DNA from: Symbiodinium natans
Taxonomy: Eukaryota > Sar > Dinophyceae > Suessiales > Symbiodiniaceae
Reading direction: 5' to 3'
DNA: 20,910 bases
Assembly: GCA_905221605.1 (NCBI GenBank)
Contig: CAJNDS010001376.1
Coordinates: 1-20,910 of the forward strand
Part shown: piece by piece, positions 1 to 8,135 of the stretch
How positions within the stretch are numbered: position 1 is the stretch's first letter
Layout of the letters: every line of letters begins with the position of its first letter
Notes under the pieces: model-generated
What the model saw: the letters and a program-made list of their open reading frames with translations, nothing else
Database searches by the model: none
What the model was told of the DNA's origin: nothing
Program-made: the position numbers and the translations under genes

Positions 1-437
1 GGGCGGTGCTTTCAGCAAAGGGAGGGGGCCTGGGCGGTGCTATAAGCAAATGGAAGGGCCTGGGTGGTGCTTTCAGCAAATGGAAGGGGCCTGGGCGGTG
101 CTTTAAGCAAATGGAAGGGGCCTGGGCGGTGCTATAAGCAAATGGAAGGGGCCCGGGCGGTGCTGTAAGCAAATGGAAGGGGCCTGGGCGGTGCTATAAG
201 CAAATGGAAGGGGCCTGGGCGGTACTATAAGCAAATGGAAGGGGCCTGGGCGGTGCTTTCAGCAAATGGAAGGGCCGGGGCGGTGCTATAAGCAAATGGA
301 AGGGGCCGGGGCGGTGCTATAAGCAAATGGAAGGGGCCTGGGCGGTGCTTTCAGCAAATGGAAGGGGCCGGGGCGGTGCTATATGCAAATGGAAGGGGCC
401 GGGGCGGTGCTATAAGCAAATGGAAGGGGCCTGGGCG
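1..437. repeat. 31-bp minisatellite, about 14 copies
   Basis: Head-to-tail copies of a 31-bp unit whose core is GGCGGTGCTATAAGCAAATG followed by GAAGGGGCC. The copies differ mainly at the centre (CTATAAGC, CTTTCAGC, CTTTAAGC, CTGTAAGC) and in the number of G before GGCGG. The array runs off the left edge of the window. The same unit reappears in direct orientation at the right edge (20813-20910). Confidence 0.95.
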
Positions 438-580
438 AGAGGATTATTCTAGTCAGATGTGGTGGTCAGTTCTGTAGGCAGTTAATTTGGTAGATTGAAA
501 CAGTTTACAGGGACAACTGCAACAGGTTGCTGCAGCATAGCCTAGCATTCAACACATGTGGTGAAACGTTCTATGAGACT
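438..580. repeat. Partial copy of the 362-bp unit
   Basis: This stretch matches the last third of the 362-bp unit that follows (shared segments: TCAGATGTGGTGGTCA, GTTTACAGGGACAACTGC, CATTCAACACATGTGGTG). The minisatellite therefore breaks into the unit rather than starting at its edge. Confidence 0.85.
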
Positions 581-942
581 GCTGCAGCTGACACGTATCA
601 CTCCATAGGAATGGTCATGTCTGGCAGGCTGCCAGCGAGATGTTCGAGATGTTTCCAGACACGGACGAAGAGGTTTGGAGTTGGTCTGTCCAGGCGACCT
701 CGCATTCTCTGGGCGTGGGCTCAGGTTGGCCTGCCATCCGGTCATCGGCGAGCGGCAGTCGAGGCAGGGGTTCTACTGCATACGGCCTGCGCAGACAAAG
801 AGAGGACTGTTCCAGTCAGATGTGGTGGTCAATTCTGTAGGCAGTCAATTTGGCAGAGTGAAACAGTTTACAGGGACAACTGCAACAGGTTGCTGTGGCA
901 TAGCCTGGCATTCAACACATGTGGTGAAACGTTCTAGGTTAT
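581..942. repeat. 362-bp tandem/dispersed unit, full copy
   Basis: The unit begins at GCTGCAGCTGACACGTATCA and ends near GTGAAACGTTCTAGG, where the next copy starts (943). A full copy also lies at 20464-20810. Several frames are open across it (for example 527-937 and 640-840), but no frame is clearly favoured when copies are compared, so I treat it as a repeat. It contains a stretch that could encode FEMFPDTDEEVW, similar to a stretch near 5030. Confidence 0.85.
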
Positions 943-1045
943 GCTGCAGCTGACACGTATCACTCCATAGGAATGGCCATGTCTGGCAGGCTGCCACCAA
1001 GATGTTCGAAATGTTTCCAAACACGGACGAAGAGGCTTGGAGTTC
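943..1045. repeat. Partial copy of the 362-bp unit (5' part)
   Basis: This repeats the first 100 or so bases of the unit, through the segment CACGGACGAAGAGG, and then diverges at about 1040 into unrelated sequence. Confidence 0.8.
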
Positions 1046-2039
1046 AGACTCCGCGAAGTCGCCGAGCGGTTCCGAGAACGACATGAAAAAGCTGTGCAAA
1101 GAAAAAATAGCGGAAAGCCAACGCGAAGGCGGCGGCCGGTTCTGCAGCCGTGGGGTCGACGGCCGATGCGTCCCAGACACAGGGAGCAGCAAGACCGGAG
1201 TCGCAGCAGCAGCCAGGCCGCCGATGCCGTAGTGAGTCATAGGGTTTCAGAATGCGCCACGCAGGTAGCGAAGAATCAGAGCCAAAGCCTAGCACCCCGG
1301 AGGCAAACGACAGAGGCCGCTACATGTGGGTGCGTCGGAGTGTGCTGACGATGCAATGCCTGAATGCTCCAGGATCTGAATCTCCGTGTGCAACCGAACG
1401 CCATCCGGCGGAGGACTGCTCTGAGGGCCCGTCCACCGAAGGAGGGCAAGTCATCCGGCGGACGACGCCGACAACATGTGAGACCGTGCTTGTCCATCGC
1501 CGTGCATGATCTGGTGTTACCCACAATTTCCACGAAAGCATTATGATCCTGTAGTCGGGAAATGGAGCATAACCGATTGCGGCACGCGGTGCGGACCCAG
1601 TCCCCGCAAGTGCCGGCGCGCAGCAGAGTTGAACATGTCATGTCGAGACGAAATGCGGCAGACGGCTTTTTCATTGCATCTGTGCATGCTGGCATAGGTG
1701 TCGACTGACAGTTCGCTCCCCTCGCAGCATTGAGACCTCGTGACTTAGGGACTGGATTGTCAAGCTATCGACCCATCACCATGGGCGTGCTCTGTCTGCG
1801 ATTGCTGGCAATTGTCTCACTCGGCTCTATCACGCCGCCGCCTCAGCGTGCCGTGTGCGAGAAGGTCAAACTCCGACCGTGCTTCACAGGTGGGGTGGCA
1901 GGTCGAACGAGCGACCTCGGCTGAACAACGCGCCGGCGCCTCAGTCAGGGACCGCATCCGCCCGTGGTTTTTGCTTGGGTGATCAGGTCACAGGGAGGGA
2001 AGCGCAAATCGGCTCTATGCGCCAACCCACGTTGGGGAC
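1046..2039. other. No gene recognised
   Basis: Several overlapping open frames occur here (for example 1037-1348, 1276-1695 antisense, 1364-1546), with Arg/Ser-rich translations. None shows a recognisable domain or any sign of selection, and I see no RNA gene. Confidence 0.4.
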
Positions 2040-2370
2040 GGAGCTCGGGGTCTACATCCACCGTAACAAAACGACGCATATTTTTGTAATGCATAGGCTG
2101 GATGGACACGGAATCGTCCAATATAAAACGGTGTTTTTTGTAGACACAGGCTGGATGAACACGGAATTGTCCGTAACAAAACGGCGTTTTTTTCTGAACA
2201 TCGACACGACAGAGACGAAATTGTCCGTAACAAAATGGCGCTGTTTTTGTAGACATAGGCTGGATGGACACGGAATTGTCCGTAACAAAATGGCGTGTTT
2301 TTTTCTGAACATCGACTTGATGGAGACGGAATTGTCCGTAACAAAATGGCGCTTTTTTTGTAGACATAGG
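2040..2370. repeat. Tandem array of two alternating ~55-bp monomers
   Basis: About six monomers share TTGTCCGTAACAAAA and a following T-run. Two types alternate. One carries GTAGACATAGGCTGGATG before the shared part, the other CTGAACATCGAC, giving a dimer of about 110 bp. The first monomers (2055-2160) are more diverged (ATCCACCGTAACAAAA, CGTCCAATATAAAA). The antisense open frames across it (1945-2430, 2015-2344, 2052-2312) are repeat by-products. Confidence 0.85.
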
Positions 2371-2371
2371 C

Positions 2372-2406
2372 TCGTGGGAGAGTGGGGGAGTGGGGGAGTG
2401 GGGGAT
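2372..2406. repeat. GAGTGGGG short tandem repeat
   Basis: Three to four copies of a 10-bp unit GAGTGGGGGA directly follow the dimeric array. Confidence 0.85.
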
Positions 2407-2813
2407 GCCTGAAGCTCTCAAAGAACTCAAGAGACTCAGAGCATTAGGGCCAGAGACTCGGGGTGGGAGCCAAAAAGAGCCACGGTCGCCCGGGAACTTT
2501 CAAACACAGGAGCCAAACATGAGGCGCTGATTGTATACCATAGATAATCATCCCTAAACCAAAGAGAACTCGGCGGCAACACATCATCCCAAACCACGGA
2601 GAACCTCCCTAAACCGTAGAGAGAGTTTGGCTCCGCGGGGAGTACTCCACGATTCGGGAACCAGAGCGAGCCAGTCATGTCACTGCCCCAGCCTCTATCC
2701 CAGAGGTGGGCATCATACACGCCATGGAGAGATCTCACGCTGCGGATCAAGACGGGAGCCACGATGAAGGTGACTGCAGTTCTAAGAGGTCCTGAGAGCA
2801 TCGGAGCCTGTTT
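2407..2813. other. No convincing gene; degenerate CCTAAACC-type repeats
   Basis: Between 2550 and 2640 three imperfect copies of a CCCTAAACC(A/G)-(A/G)AGAGAAC-like segment occur, resembling the CTAAACTATAGA half of the big satellite at 16-18 kb. A frame open from 2677 (MSLPQPLSQRW...) overlaps a dispersed repeat and the hairpin at 2814, and I do not trust it as a gene. Confidence 0.4.
2665..2721. repeat. 57-bp dispersed direct repeat, copy 1
   Basis: This 57-bp stretch from AGCGAGCCAGTCATG to CATCATACACG recurs at 4654-4710 with one difference (GTCAC here, GCCAC there). It contains a small inverted repeat, CCTCT and AGAGG around ATCCC. Its function is unknown. Confidence 0.9.
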
Positions 2814-2852
2814 ATCGAGCCCATGGCGCGGGCATAGCCCCCAGGGCTCGAT
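2814..2852 (+). other. Bulged intergenic hairpin, copy H1 (long outer stem)
   Basis: The outer arm ATCGAGCCC-A-TGG pairs with CCA-GGGCTCGAT (12 bp, one bulged A). Inside are a 3-nt 5' bulge CGC, the inner stem GGGC/GCCC and the loop ATA. The architecture is that of the copies at 4449, 7791, 9465 and 15413, but the outer stem is completely different in sequence and still paired. A short open frame starts 12 nt downstream (2865). Confidence 0.75.
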
Positions 2853-2864
2853 CATTCTTGTGCC

Positions 2865-3015
2865 GATGTTGCCGCTCGAGGCGCAGAGCCTGATCCAACG
2901 CCCAAAAAGACACTGCGCGAAACTCGTCCGCGCGCAGCGGTGCTACATGGACTCATGGGCGGCAGCCCTGACCAACCGCATCGTCGCAGGCCTCTGGCTG
3001 GCTCAAGCAAGCTAA
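2865..3015 (+). CDS. Small ORF of 49 aa, uncertain
   Basis: The ORF starts at the first ATG after the hairpin at 2814-2852 and ends at TAA. The translation (MLPLEAQSLIQRPKRH... to ...VAGLWLAQAS) is Leu/Arg/Ala-rich and has no domain I recognise. The only support is its position 12 nt behind the hairpin, as is also seen for the exons at 7829 and 9507. It could be a first exon or chance. Confidence 0.15.
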
Positions 3016-3301
3016 CCGGACTGACACAGTGAGTCGCACGCACACGACCGATCGGTCGCCCCCTGTCCGGCCTGAGACCATCACTTGTGTTTGCAGTCTG
3101 AGCTGAGTAGCATATGTGAGCATGCTGCTTGCCGAGGCAACGGTCAGGTGACAGACACTTAATCAAATCTGTGCGTCTGCAAAGGCCAGCTCTCATGTCA
3201 ACGCCCGCCTACTTGGCGTGCCTCTTCTACATGATGCATGGGTCGCCAGCTGAGCATGTATCTGTTGAGGTGACATAACACGCGCGAAGAAGCTCGTGGG
3301 T
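3016..3301. other. No gene recognised
   Basis: I see no supported feature here. The frame of the following gene is open back to 3269, so its first exon may begin a little upstream of 3302 or be joined to an exon I cannot identify. Confidence 0.4.
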
Positions 3302-3543
3302 ATGCCTCGCCTGAGGCTCACGCTTGCAACTTTGACGGCTGAAGAGCAACGCAATCTGCTGCAGGCACTTTATTCTTCAAGATGCGAGTCTGGTCCAGCT
3401 GCACTGCGGAGGCTCTGGAGGAGATGGCGGCCTACGAGGGCCACGTCGATGCGGCACTGGAGCGTAGAATCGCTGCACTGAGGTCAGGGCTTATGCAGAG
3501 ATTCGCTGTTCAGAGACAGTTGCACGTCTGCGCAGCACAATGA
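3302..3543 (+). CDS. Small two-exon gene with a GC-AG intron (paralogue of 9507-10162)
   Basis: Exon 1 is 3302-3364 (ending ...EEQRNLLQ) and exon 2 is 3412-3543 (starting ALEEMAAYEGHVDAALERRI). The 47-nt intron between them starts GC and ends AG, in codon phase 0. The predicted protein is 64 aa, mostly helical and charged. The same two exons, joined at the same codon by another GC-AG intron, occur at 9933-10162 (LTSEEHRNLLQ then ALRDLDEQEGHTDARLAARI). That match supports both genes and the introns. The function is unknown to me. The first exon may have an upstream partner, since the paralogue has one more exon. The stop codon overlaps the ATG of the OTU ORF (ATGA), so the two could also be parts of one spliced gene. 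Confidence 0.55.
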
Positions 3544-4376
3544 CCAGGATGAACTTCGGCGCCGAAGAGTGTGCCTCCACGCACGGGACCTCTTCTTTCC
3601 TCCAATTAATGCCTGAAGCTAGGTGTGCTGGTGTGCAACACGTCACCAGGAGCGTAGAGACCCCGCCTTCTCCATTCTCCTGGTGCAGTTCTAGGCCAGC
3701 AGACTGCAGGCGTTTCCTTGCAGCTGCTTGTGAGCCCTGCAGGCACCCCGGCACGCAGTGTTCGTCAGTGCAAATCAACGACGTAGTCTCCACAGGCGTG
3801 CCGGCAACGCCTCAGGAAGTGCAGCGGCGCGGCTTTCGAGGAGCTCCAGCGATGGCTTCGGGCGAGGTGCTCAACGTGCCCGCAGACGGCCATTGTCTCT
3901 TTGCCTGCGCTGTGGCCGCCCGTGATGTGGATCGTCTCCGGAGTCTCAGTCAAGATGGGTTCGGGTTTCTGCGCTCCCAGCGCGAGGACCGTGAACTCGC
4001 TACGGCATGTGCCAGACTCCGTGCTATCGTAGCCGACAGGGCCGTCCACGATGGCAGGTATGATGTCGTCGACCAGCTCACATCGAGCAGCTTGCCTGAG
4101 GGAGCCATCCTGCATTACGTGGCAGAGTGGTTGGGAGGCTCCGTGCATGTGACTGTCGATGGGCTCGACACCGAGTATGACGTGCTCTTTGGCGAAGGAC
4201 CCATTGTTTGCAAGTTGTTGCTCACATATCAGACGGGCCCGGACGGAGCGCCTGCGCCGCACTATAACCTGGTGGGCAGTTGGATGGCACAGCTGAAGAC
4301 GAGAAAGAGGTCTCGGGCCGAGCGTGCGAAGACTAGCGGTAGCAGTAGCAGCGCATCCAGCACAGCCTCGATGTAA
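3540..4376 (+). CDS. OTU-family cysteine protease
   Basis: The ORF is 278 aa. Residues about 105-245 form an OTU (ovarian tumour) deubiquitinase-type domain. The catalytic block VPADGHCLFACAV contains Asp116 and Cys119, and the C-terminal catalytic His241 lies in APAPHYNLV. OTU enzymes hydrolyse ubiquitin or related linkages. The first 104 residues show no domain and have a different, Cys/Pro/Ser-rich composition. Met105 (position 3852, MASGEVLNVPADGHC) is therefore an attractive alternative start, or the region holds an intron acceptor. The C-terminus is basic then Ser-rich (KTRKRSRAERAK, SGSSSSASSTASM), possibly a nuclear signal. OTU domains are known within or beside some Helitron transposases, and a Rep/Helicase lies 6 kb downstream on the same strand, so this could be element-borne; a host gene is the alternative. 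Confidence 0.8.
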   Translation: MTRMNFGAEECASTHGTSSFLQLMPEARCAGVQHVTRSVETPPSPFSWCSSRPADCRRFLAAACEPCRHPGTQCSSVQINDVVSTGVPATPQEVQRRGFRGAPAMASGEVLNVPADGHCLFACAVAARDVDRLRSLSQDGFGFLRSQREDRELATACARLRAIVADRAVHDGRYDVVDQLTSSSLPEGAILHYVAEWLGGSVHVTVDGLDTEYDVLFGEGPIVCKLLLTYQTGPDGAPAPHYNLVGSWMAQLKTRKRSRAERAKTSGSSSSASSTASM

Positions 4377-4448
4377 CGTGCAGGATAGACAATTTTGCTC
4401 CAGTGCCTTATTCGACACAAGCTCAGCTGTGCGCTTTCACCATTCTAT

Positions 4449-4474
4449 GCACGGCGCGGGCCTTGCCCCCGTGC
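4449..4474 (+). other. Bulged intergenic hairpin, copy H2
   Basis: Outer arms GCACGG and CCGTGC (6 bp, perfect), 5' bulge CGC, inner arms GGGC and GCCC, loop CTT. It lies 72 nt after the OTU stop codon. Compared with the copies at 7791, 9465 and 15413 (outer arms GCGG/CCGC) the outer stem has changed on both sides together. Confidence 0.8.
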
Positions 4475-4959
4475 GCCGCAAGTAGTGCACAACGGCTGTC
4501 GCAAAAAGATGTTCCCACTTCCTACCCGTAGAGTTCGACGCGACTCTGTGACAATGATTCGCATTCCTCGCTGCAATCTGGTCATGTGATTATACTTGAA
4601 ATAACATTTTCGGCTCCAGCCCTTAAGCTTTTGACACTCGGCAGGGCAGATCAAGCGAGCCAGTCATGCCACTGCCCCAGCCTCTATCCCAGAGGTGGGC
4701 ATCATACACGTCGTAAGCCGTGAGCAGCTGAGGTCGAATGTTGAGGACGACGCTCCGCAGCGCGTCCCCCGCAGGTCGAGTGGTTTTCTTGCATCTCAGC
4801 ACTTCGAACACCTGCAGCTGTGAGGCGACGTGGGCCGCATGACCGAGCGGGGGCACGCGCCCGCCGCGAGGTGCATTATCACATTATCGGTTGCATGAGT
4901 GCTTGCCCTTCAGTGGAATATTTTCGGACTGCAGGCTATGGATGAGCAGGTGACTTTCC
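4475..4959. other. No gene recognised
   Basis: Apart from the 57-bp repeat copy at 4654-4710 I see nothing supported. Short frames (4395-4589, 4623-4856 antisense) look like chance. Confidence 0.4.
4654..4710. repeat. 57-bp dispersed direct repeat, copy 2
   Basis: Near-identical (one base different) to 2665-2721 in the same orientation. The flanks are unrelated on both sides, so this is a discrete mobile or duplicated piece rather than part of a long duplication. Confidence 0.9.
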
Positions 4960-5470
4960 TTGACAATTGTTCATTTAGACATGTGACTACGTTGCTTCGC
5001 ACGGGGCTAGCATCCGCGAGGTGGCGACGACTGTCTACCCAGACACGGACGAGGAGGCTGATCGGCTGGGGTACACTCTCATGCCGTGCGCGCAGTCCTT
5101 GCGTGTGACAAGGTCGGAGTTCGCGCTGACACCCTTGTTCCCGAGGCACGACTGCGGCGCGCCTCACGTTGCTTGTCTCGACGCCTGCCAGGCGCGGGCT
5201 CCGCCATATCGCGACGTGATCCAGGCCCAGGCAAGACCACACGCGCGATGGCGTACGCTGCCGATGCGTTCAAACTCATAGTTTCCCAGGGGGGCTTCTT
5301 CGTCTTATACGTCCCCGCGGGGTATTATCTTGTTCTTGTCGTGGACCTGGCCTCATGATGCTGTTTGTGCGCACAGCTGCTCGGTGTTGCCTCTGCGCCT
5401 TGTCCTTTTGCTTTGTCAGGTTGTGATCGGGCCGGCCCCCTTGTGAGAGGCCGACTCCGGGGCCGACGAC
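4960..5470 (+). other. Possible degenerate or spliced coding region
   Basis: Two overlapping frames have protein-like stretches. The frame at 5021 reads MATTVYPDTDEEADRLGY and, further on, CGAPHVACLDAC. The frame at 5086 reads ISRRDPGPGKTTRAMAYAAD. The PDTDEE stretch resembles FPDTDEE in the 362-bp unit, and CGAPHVACLD resembles CGADVACLD in the exons at 7829 and 9507. No single frame is open across the whole, and splice sites cannot be assigned with confidence. Confidence 0.25.
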
Positions 5471-5632
5471 ATGGACTACCTTCCGCGCGCCGCGCAGCTG
5501 GAGTGTTTAACGGTGCGCTGCAAGTCTTGCGCGTGCAACCCGACTAGTGCGCTGTACTGTAAAGTTGTGTTTGAGACATGGCACGGTAAACTTCGTGTGC
5601 AGGGGAATATTGGATCCCGTTCAAGGCATTAG
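5471..5632 (+). CDS. Small Cys-rich ORF of 53 aa, uncertain
   Basis: The frame starts ATGGACTACCTTCC and ends TAG. The translation contains C12, C17, C20, C22 and C30 in LECLTVRCKSCACNP...LYCK, a spacing that could bind zinc. The frame is open a little upstream (from 5447), so this may be an internal or last exon. No family was recognised. Confidence 0.25.
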   Translation: MDYLPRAAQLECLTVRCKSCACNPTSALYCKVVFETWHGKLRVQGNIGSRSRH

Positions 5633-6174
5633 GACGTTCAACTCGTCCCAGAAATTAACTCCGACTAGCGTATCCGAGGCAAAGACCAGCTCGGTTTGGT
5701 GTGTCACGGCGGCATCAACATCTCAGGTCCTAAGTTTCGGGCAGCATTTCTACACCTCTATACAGAAGCTTCGTTCTGCACGGTAGACCACGTAATCCTG
5801 CATACACGAAGCGGTAGTATCTGAATTGGGACCTTCGCAGTTTTCATCCGACACACCAGACTCAGCGACGAATCAGCAAAGCGCGCATGCAAAATTGCAC
5901 ATATGTGAGGCGTGTCCTGGATTGGTCTAGGGCGCTTTGGATAGTTTGCCACTGTCGCACGTCTGCATGGAAACTGCTTGGAGACGATGTAGGCATGTCA
6001 TTCGTACCTCCCGCTCCCGCATCAGGTTGTACGACGAAGACCGGTGAACATGTCTTCAGTGCCTCAGAACATGTTTCGGTTCTGTGTCGAGTTGGTTGCA
6101 TCACCCAAGGCGTGAGCTCACAGCAGCCATAGGCTTTAGAAGATACATCATCCGCATATACATAAATCGATAAA
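5633..6174. other. No gene recognised
   Basis: Overlapping frames on both strands (5887-6132 +, 5862-6266 -) have no recognisable domain. Nothing else is supported. Confidence 0.4.
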
Positions 6175-6405
6175 CCAGAAAAAAGGGCGCTGTCTCTAAC
6201 TGTCAACCCTGACCTCGGGCATGTGCTCGATGTCCACGTCGACTCGGGCTTGGATCTATATCGCAACGTCCGCGAATACGAAAAAGATCACGTTGAGTGT
6301 TCGTATGCATTGACAGGCTTGTGTGGTCGAGGCACTGAAGTCGACATGCTTACACGGCTGACCCTTGAACCCGTTCAGGCATCAGTGCTCAGACTCATAC
6401 TGTAA
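6175..6405 (+). CDS. Partial small ORF, uncertain
   Basis: The frame is open from 6175 to a TAA at 6403-6405. The first ATG is at 6223 (MLDVHVDSGLDLYRNVREYE). The translation is balanced and acidic, more protein-like than the surrounding frames, and could be a last exon. It ends 23 nt before the start of the next gene. I recognise no domain. Confidence 0.2.
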   Translation, partial: PEKRALSLTVNPDLGHVLDVHVDSGLDLYRNVREYEKDHVECSYALTGLCGRGTEVDMLTRLTLEPVQASVLRLIL

Positions 6406-6428
6406 ACCTGACCGTCCTCAGCTGGACC

Positions 6429-7568
6429 ATGTGGAGCGGTAAGAAGGGCAGCGGCAAAGGCAAAGGGTCCAAGGGCAAGACTCCGGCTTGGGCTTCGGAC
6501 GGTTGGGCGTCCTCGTGGTCGGCCTACAACGAACCTTGGAATGCCAATCGAGAGTCGCCTCAGGAATCTTATGCCTGGGGGTCTTGGGGCAGCGATGGCA
6601 AGGGAGGCAAAGACGACGGCAAGGGCAAGACCAAAGAGTATGTGCCTCGGCTCGAGGGACGCTACGCCTTGGCGAAGGCCGTGCTGCGTCCATACGCGGA
6701 CGAGCATGGCAAGGCCGTCTACGCTAGCACCTCTGTCAAGGACCTGTTCGGCAAGGACAGCATGCGTCAAGTCCTGGACTCGCGCAACTGCGAGCTAGTT
6801 CGACGCCCTTCTGTAGGTCTCTCCACCATATCCGGATCGGCGCGAGCCCTCTCCAATTGTCTAGACACCTACTTGGAGGAAGGCGAAGGAACGCCCTCTG
6901 CGGTGTTGGGGCGATTTGCGGAGTTCTTCCAGACTGCTGAAGCAAAAGCCTTCATTGCAGCTTGCGAGGTTTTGGTGAAAGAGCGCACCTCGGAGACGAG
7001 CAAGGCTAAGCTGGAGGATGCGCTCCAGACATGGTGTATGTTCTACCGCACACACAAGGCTGTGATTTCCAAGATGCTTCCAGAGGTTCTCGCCTTTGTG
7101 AGCACAGTCTACCTTGGAGGCATCCAAATGCTCGAGGCTGTGACCATGTGCAACGCCCTCTCCAATTGGGCGCACAAGATACCGACTACGACGTCGAATG
7201 CTGCCACGCTGGGCTCGTGGCAATCCTCCCCGAAAGACCTCGGCCTCATGAAGAAATTCTTGATGGAATCGTTGCGCCAGAGACACGAGGACAGCGCAGG
7301 TTGGCATCGTAAGGGCCTTCAAGGAGGCGACAGCGACGACGAAGAGGAAGCCTGGGGCGTCAAGATGTCAAAAAGGCCCGCGCCCAGTTCTTCGGAGTCC
7401 TCAAACAGCTCGGAGAAGGCGCGCAAGAAAGCCAAGAAGGAAGCAAAGAAGCATGCCAAGAAGGAGCGAAAGACGGCGGAGCGCGAGAAGAAAGAGCCTG
7501 AGCGAGAGGGTGCGACTGGAGCGGAACTTGGTCGGGAGGACGCCTCGGCCGTGGAGGAAGAGAAGTGA
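6429..7568 (+). CDS. Gly-Lys/Trp-rich, Lys/Glu-tailed protein of 379 aa, function unknown
   Basis: This is a single open frame beginning in a good context (GGACCATGTGG). Residues 3-17 are GK repeats (SGKKGSGKGKGSKGK form). Residues 21-53 are Trp/Ser-rich with aromatic spacing (WASDGWASSWSAYNEPW). Residues 56-68 are again Gly/Lys/Asp. Residues 75-290 look like a folded, mainly helical domain (for example YALAKAVLRPYADEHGKAVY and LEDALQTWCMFYRTHKAVI) that I do not recognise. Residues 301-307 are acidic (DSDDEEE), 319-328 Ser-rich, and 330-379 a Lys/Glu/Arg helix (KKAKKEAKKHAKKERK). The low-complexity arms suggest nucleic-acid binding and nuclear location, which is inference. GK/W-rich N-termini are common in dinoflagellate proteins. 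It has the clearest coding signature outside the Rep/Helicase and OTU genes. Confidence 0.75.
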   Translation: MWSGKKGSGKGKGSKGKTPAWASDGWASSWSAYNEPWNANRESPQESYAWGSWGSDGKGGKDDGKGKTKEYVPRLEGRYALAKAVLRPYADEHGKAVYASTSVKDLFGKDSMRQVLDSRNCELVRRPSVGLSTISGSARALSNCLDTYLEEGEGTPSAVLGRFAEFFQTAEAKAFIAACEVLVKERTSETSKAKLEDALQTWCMFYRTHKAVISKMLPEVLAFVSTVYLGGIQMLEAVTMCNALSNWAHKIPTTTSNAATLGSWQSSPKDLGLMKKFLMESLRQRHEDSAGWHRKGLQGGDSDDEEEAWGVKMSKRPAPSSSESSNSSEKARKKAKKEAKKHAKKERKTAEREKKEPEREGATGAELGREDASAVEEEK

Positions 7569-7755
7569 CACTCTCGAATGCGCGCCAGCCGCCGGCTGCA
7601 CAGCAGCAAGCATTGCCCTACCCTTACTAGCCAGTGCTCCTTGGTGGCTCCACTCTTTGTGGTCTCGTGTTCATAGGTAGCCGGGGTAGACTCAAGCCTA
7701 AAGTCGCAAACTAATGCGTCCCATGCGTATTCTCATCGTAAGCCCATCAGAGCAC

Positions 7756-7934
7756 CGGCGCTGACACCTGCTGCACTTTCTTTGTTCTTTGCGGAGCGGG
7801 CCCTGCCCCCGCAGAGACCTACCTGCCCATGCCCAGAAAACGTTTGAGCGTGCCAGACTTTCAGATCATGATTGCATGTGTGTGTGGAGCAGACGTTGCC
7901 TGTCTCGACGAGCTTCAGCCGCTCTCCTTGTGAG
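7756..7934 (+). repeat. ~175-bp direct duplication, copy 1
   Basis: It aligns with 9431-9610 over nearly its full length and contains, in order, a hairpin (7791), a start codon (7829), about 30 codons and a GTGAG donor-like site (7930). The copies are almost identical from the hairpin through CTGTCTCGACG and then diverge, with a 3-nt length difference before the shared GTGAG. Confidence 0.9.
7791..7812 (+). other. Bulged intergenic hairpin, copy H3
   Basis: Outer arms GCGG and CCGC (extended by T7790-A7813), 5' bulge AGC, inner arms GGGC and GCCC, loop CCT. It lies 222 nt after the stop of the 379-aa gene and 16 nt before the ATG at 7829. Confidence 0.8.
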
Positions 7935-8106
7935 ATGTTGTAGTGCTGCAGCATACATTGACAGGCTAGCCTTGGCAGTGCGGTCATGTTCCATGAAGCA
8001 GGTCGAACATCTGCTGTGTTCCGATTTCCATCAACCAGTGTCTGAAAGGCGCACTCATGGCGATGATTCTGGTCGTCCTGGCGGTGTTCGTGGTGCGCGG
8101 GGCTAA
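7829..8106 (+). pseudogene. Duplicated first exons of the 9507 gene, probably truncated
   Basis: Exon 1 (7829-7929) encodes MPRKRLSVPDFQIMIACVCG then ADVACLDELQPLSL. Exon 2 would start at 8049 after a 119-nt GT-AG intron (7930-8048) and encodes RTHGDDSGRPGGVRGARG before a TAA at 8104. The paralogue at 9507 has the same exon 1, the same phase-2 donor (GTGAG) and the same exon-2 start after AG (GCGCACTCATGGCGATG), but stays open there. Here it stops after about 52 aa, so this copy is either broken or spliced differently. An alternative frame of the shared segment begins MAMILVVLAVFVV, paralleled by MAMILIVLPAYVV at 9826; the substitutions between copies also suit that frame, so the true reading frame is unsettled. 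Confidence 0.4.
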
Positions 8107-8135
8107 GCCGTCGTCTTCTCCTGGCACGCGCGTAG

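Noticed and set aside
527-953. Overlapping frames in the 362-bp unit
   Set aside because: Three frames are open at once and copies do not favour one; treated as repeat.
1945-2430. Antisense frames with repeated CYGQFR
   Set aside because: They are by-products of the 55-bp tandem array.
2995-3010. GGCTGGCTCAAG as a dinoflagellate spliced-leader relic
   Set aside because: Only the last eight or so bases resemble the leader end; the upstream part does not match.
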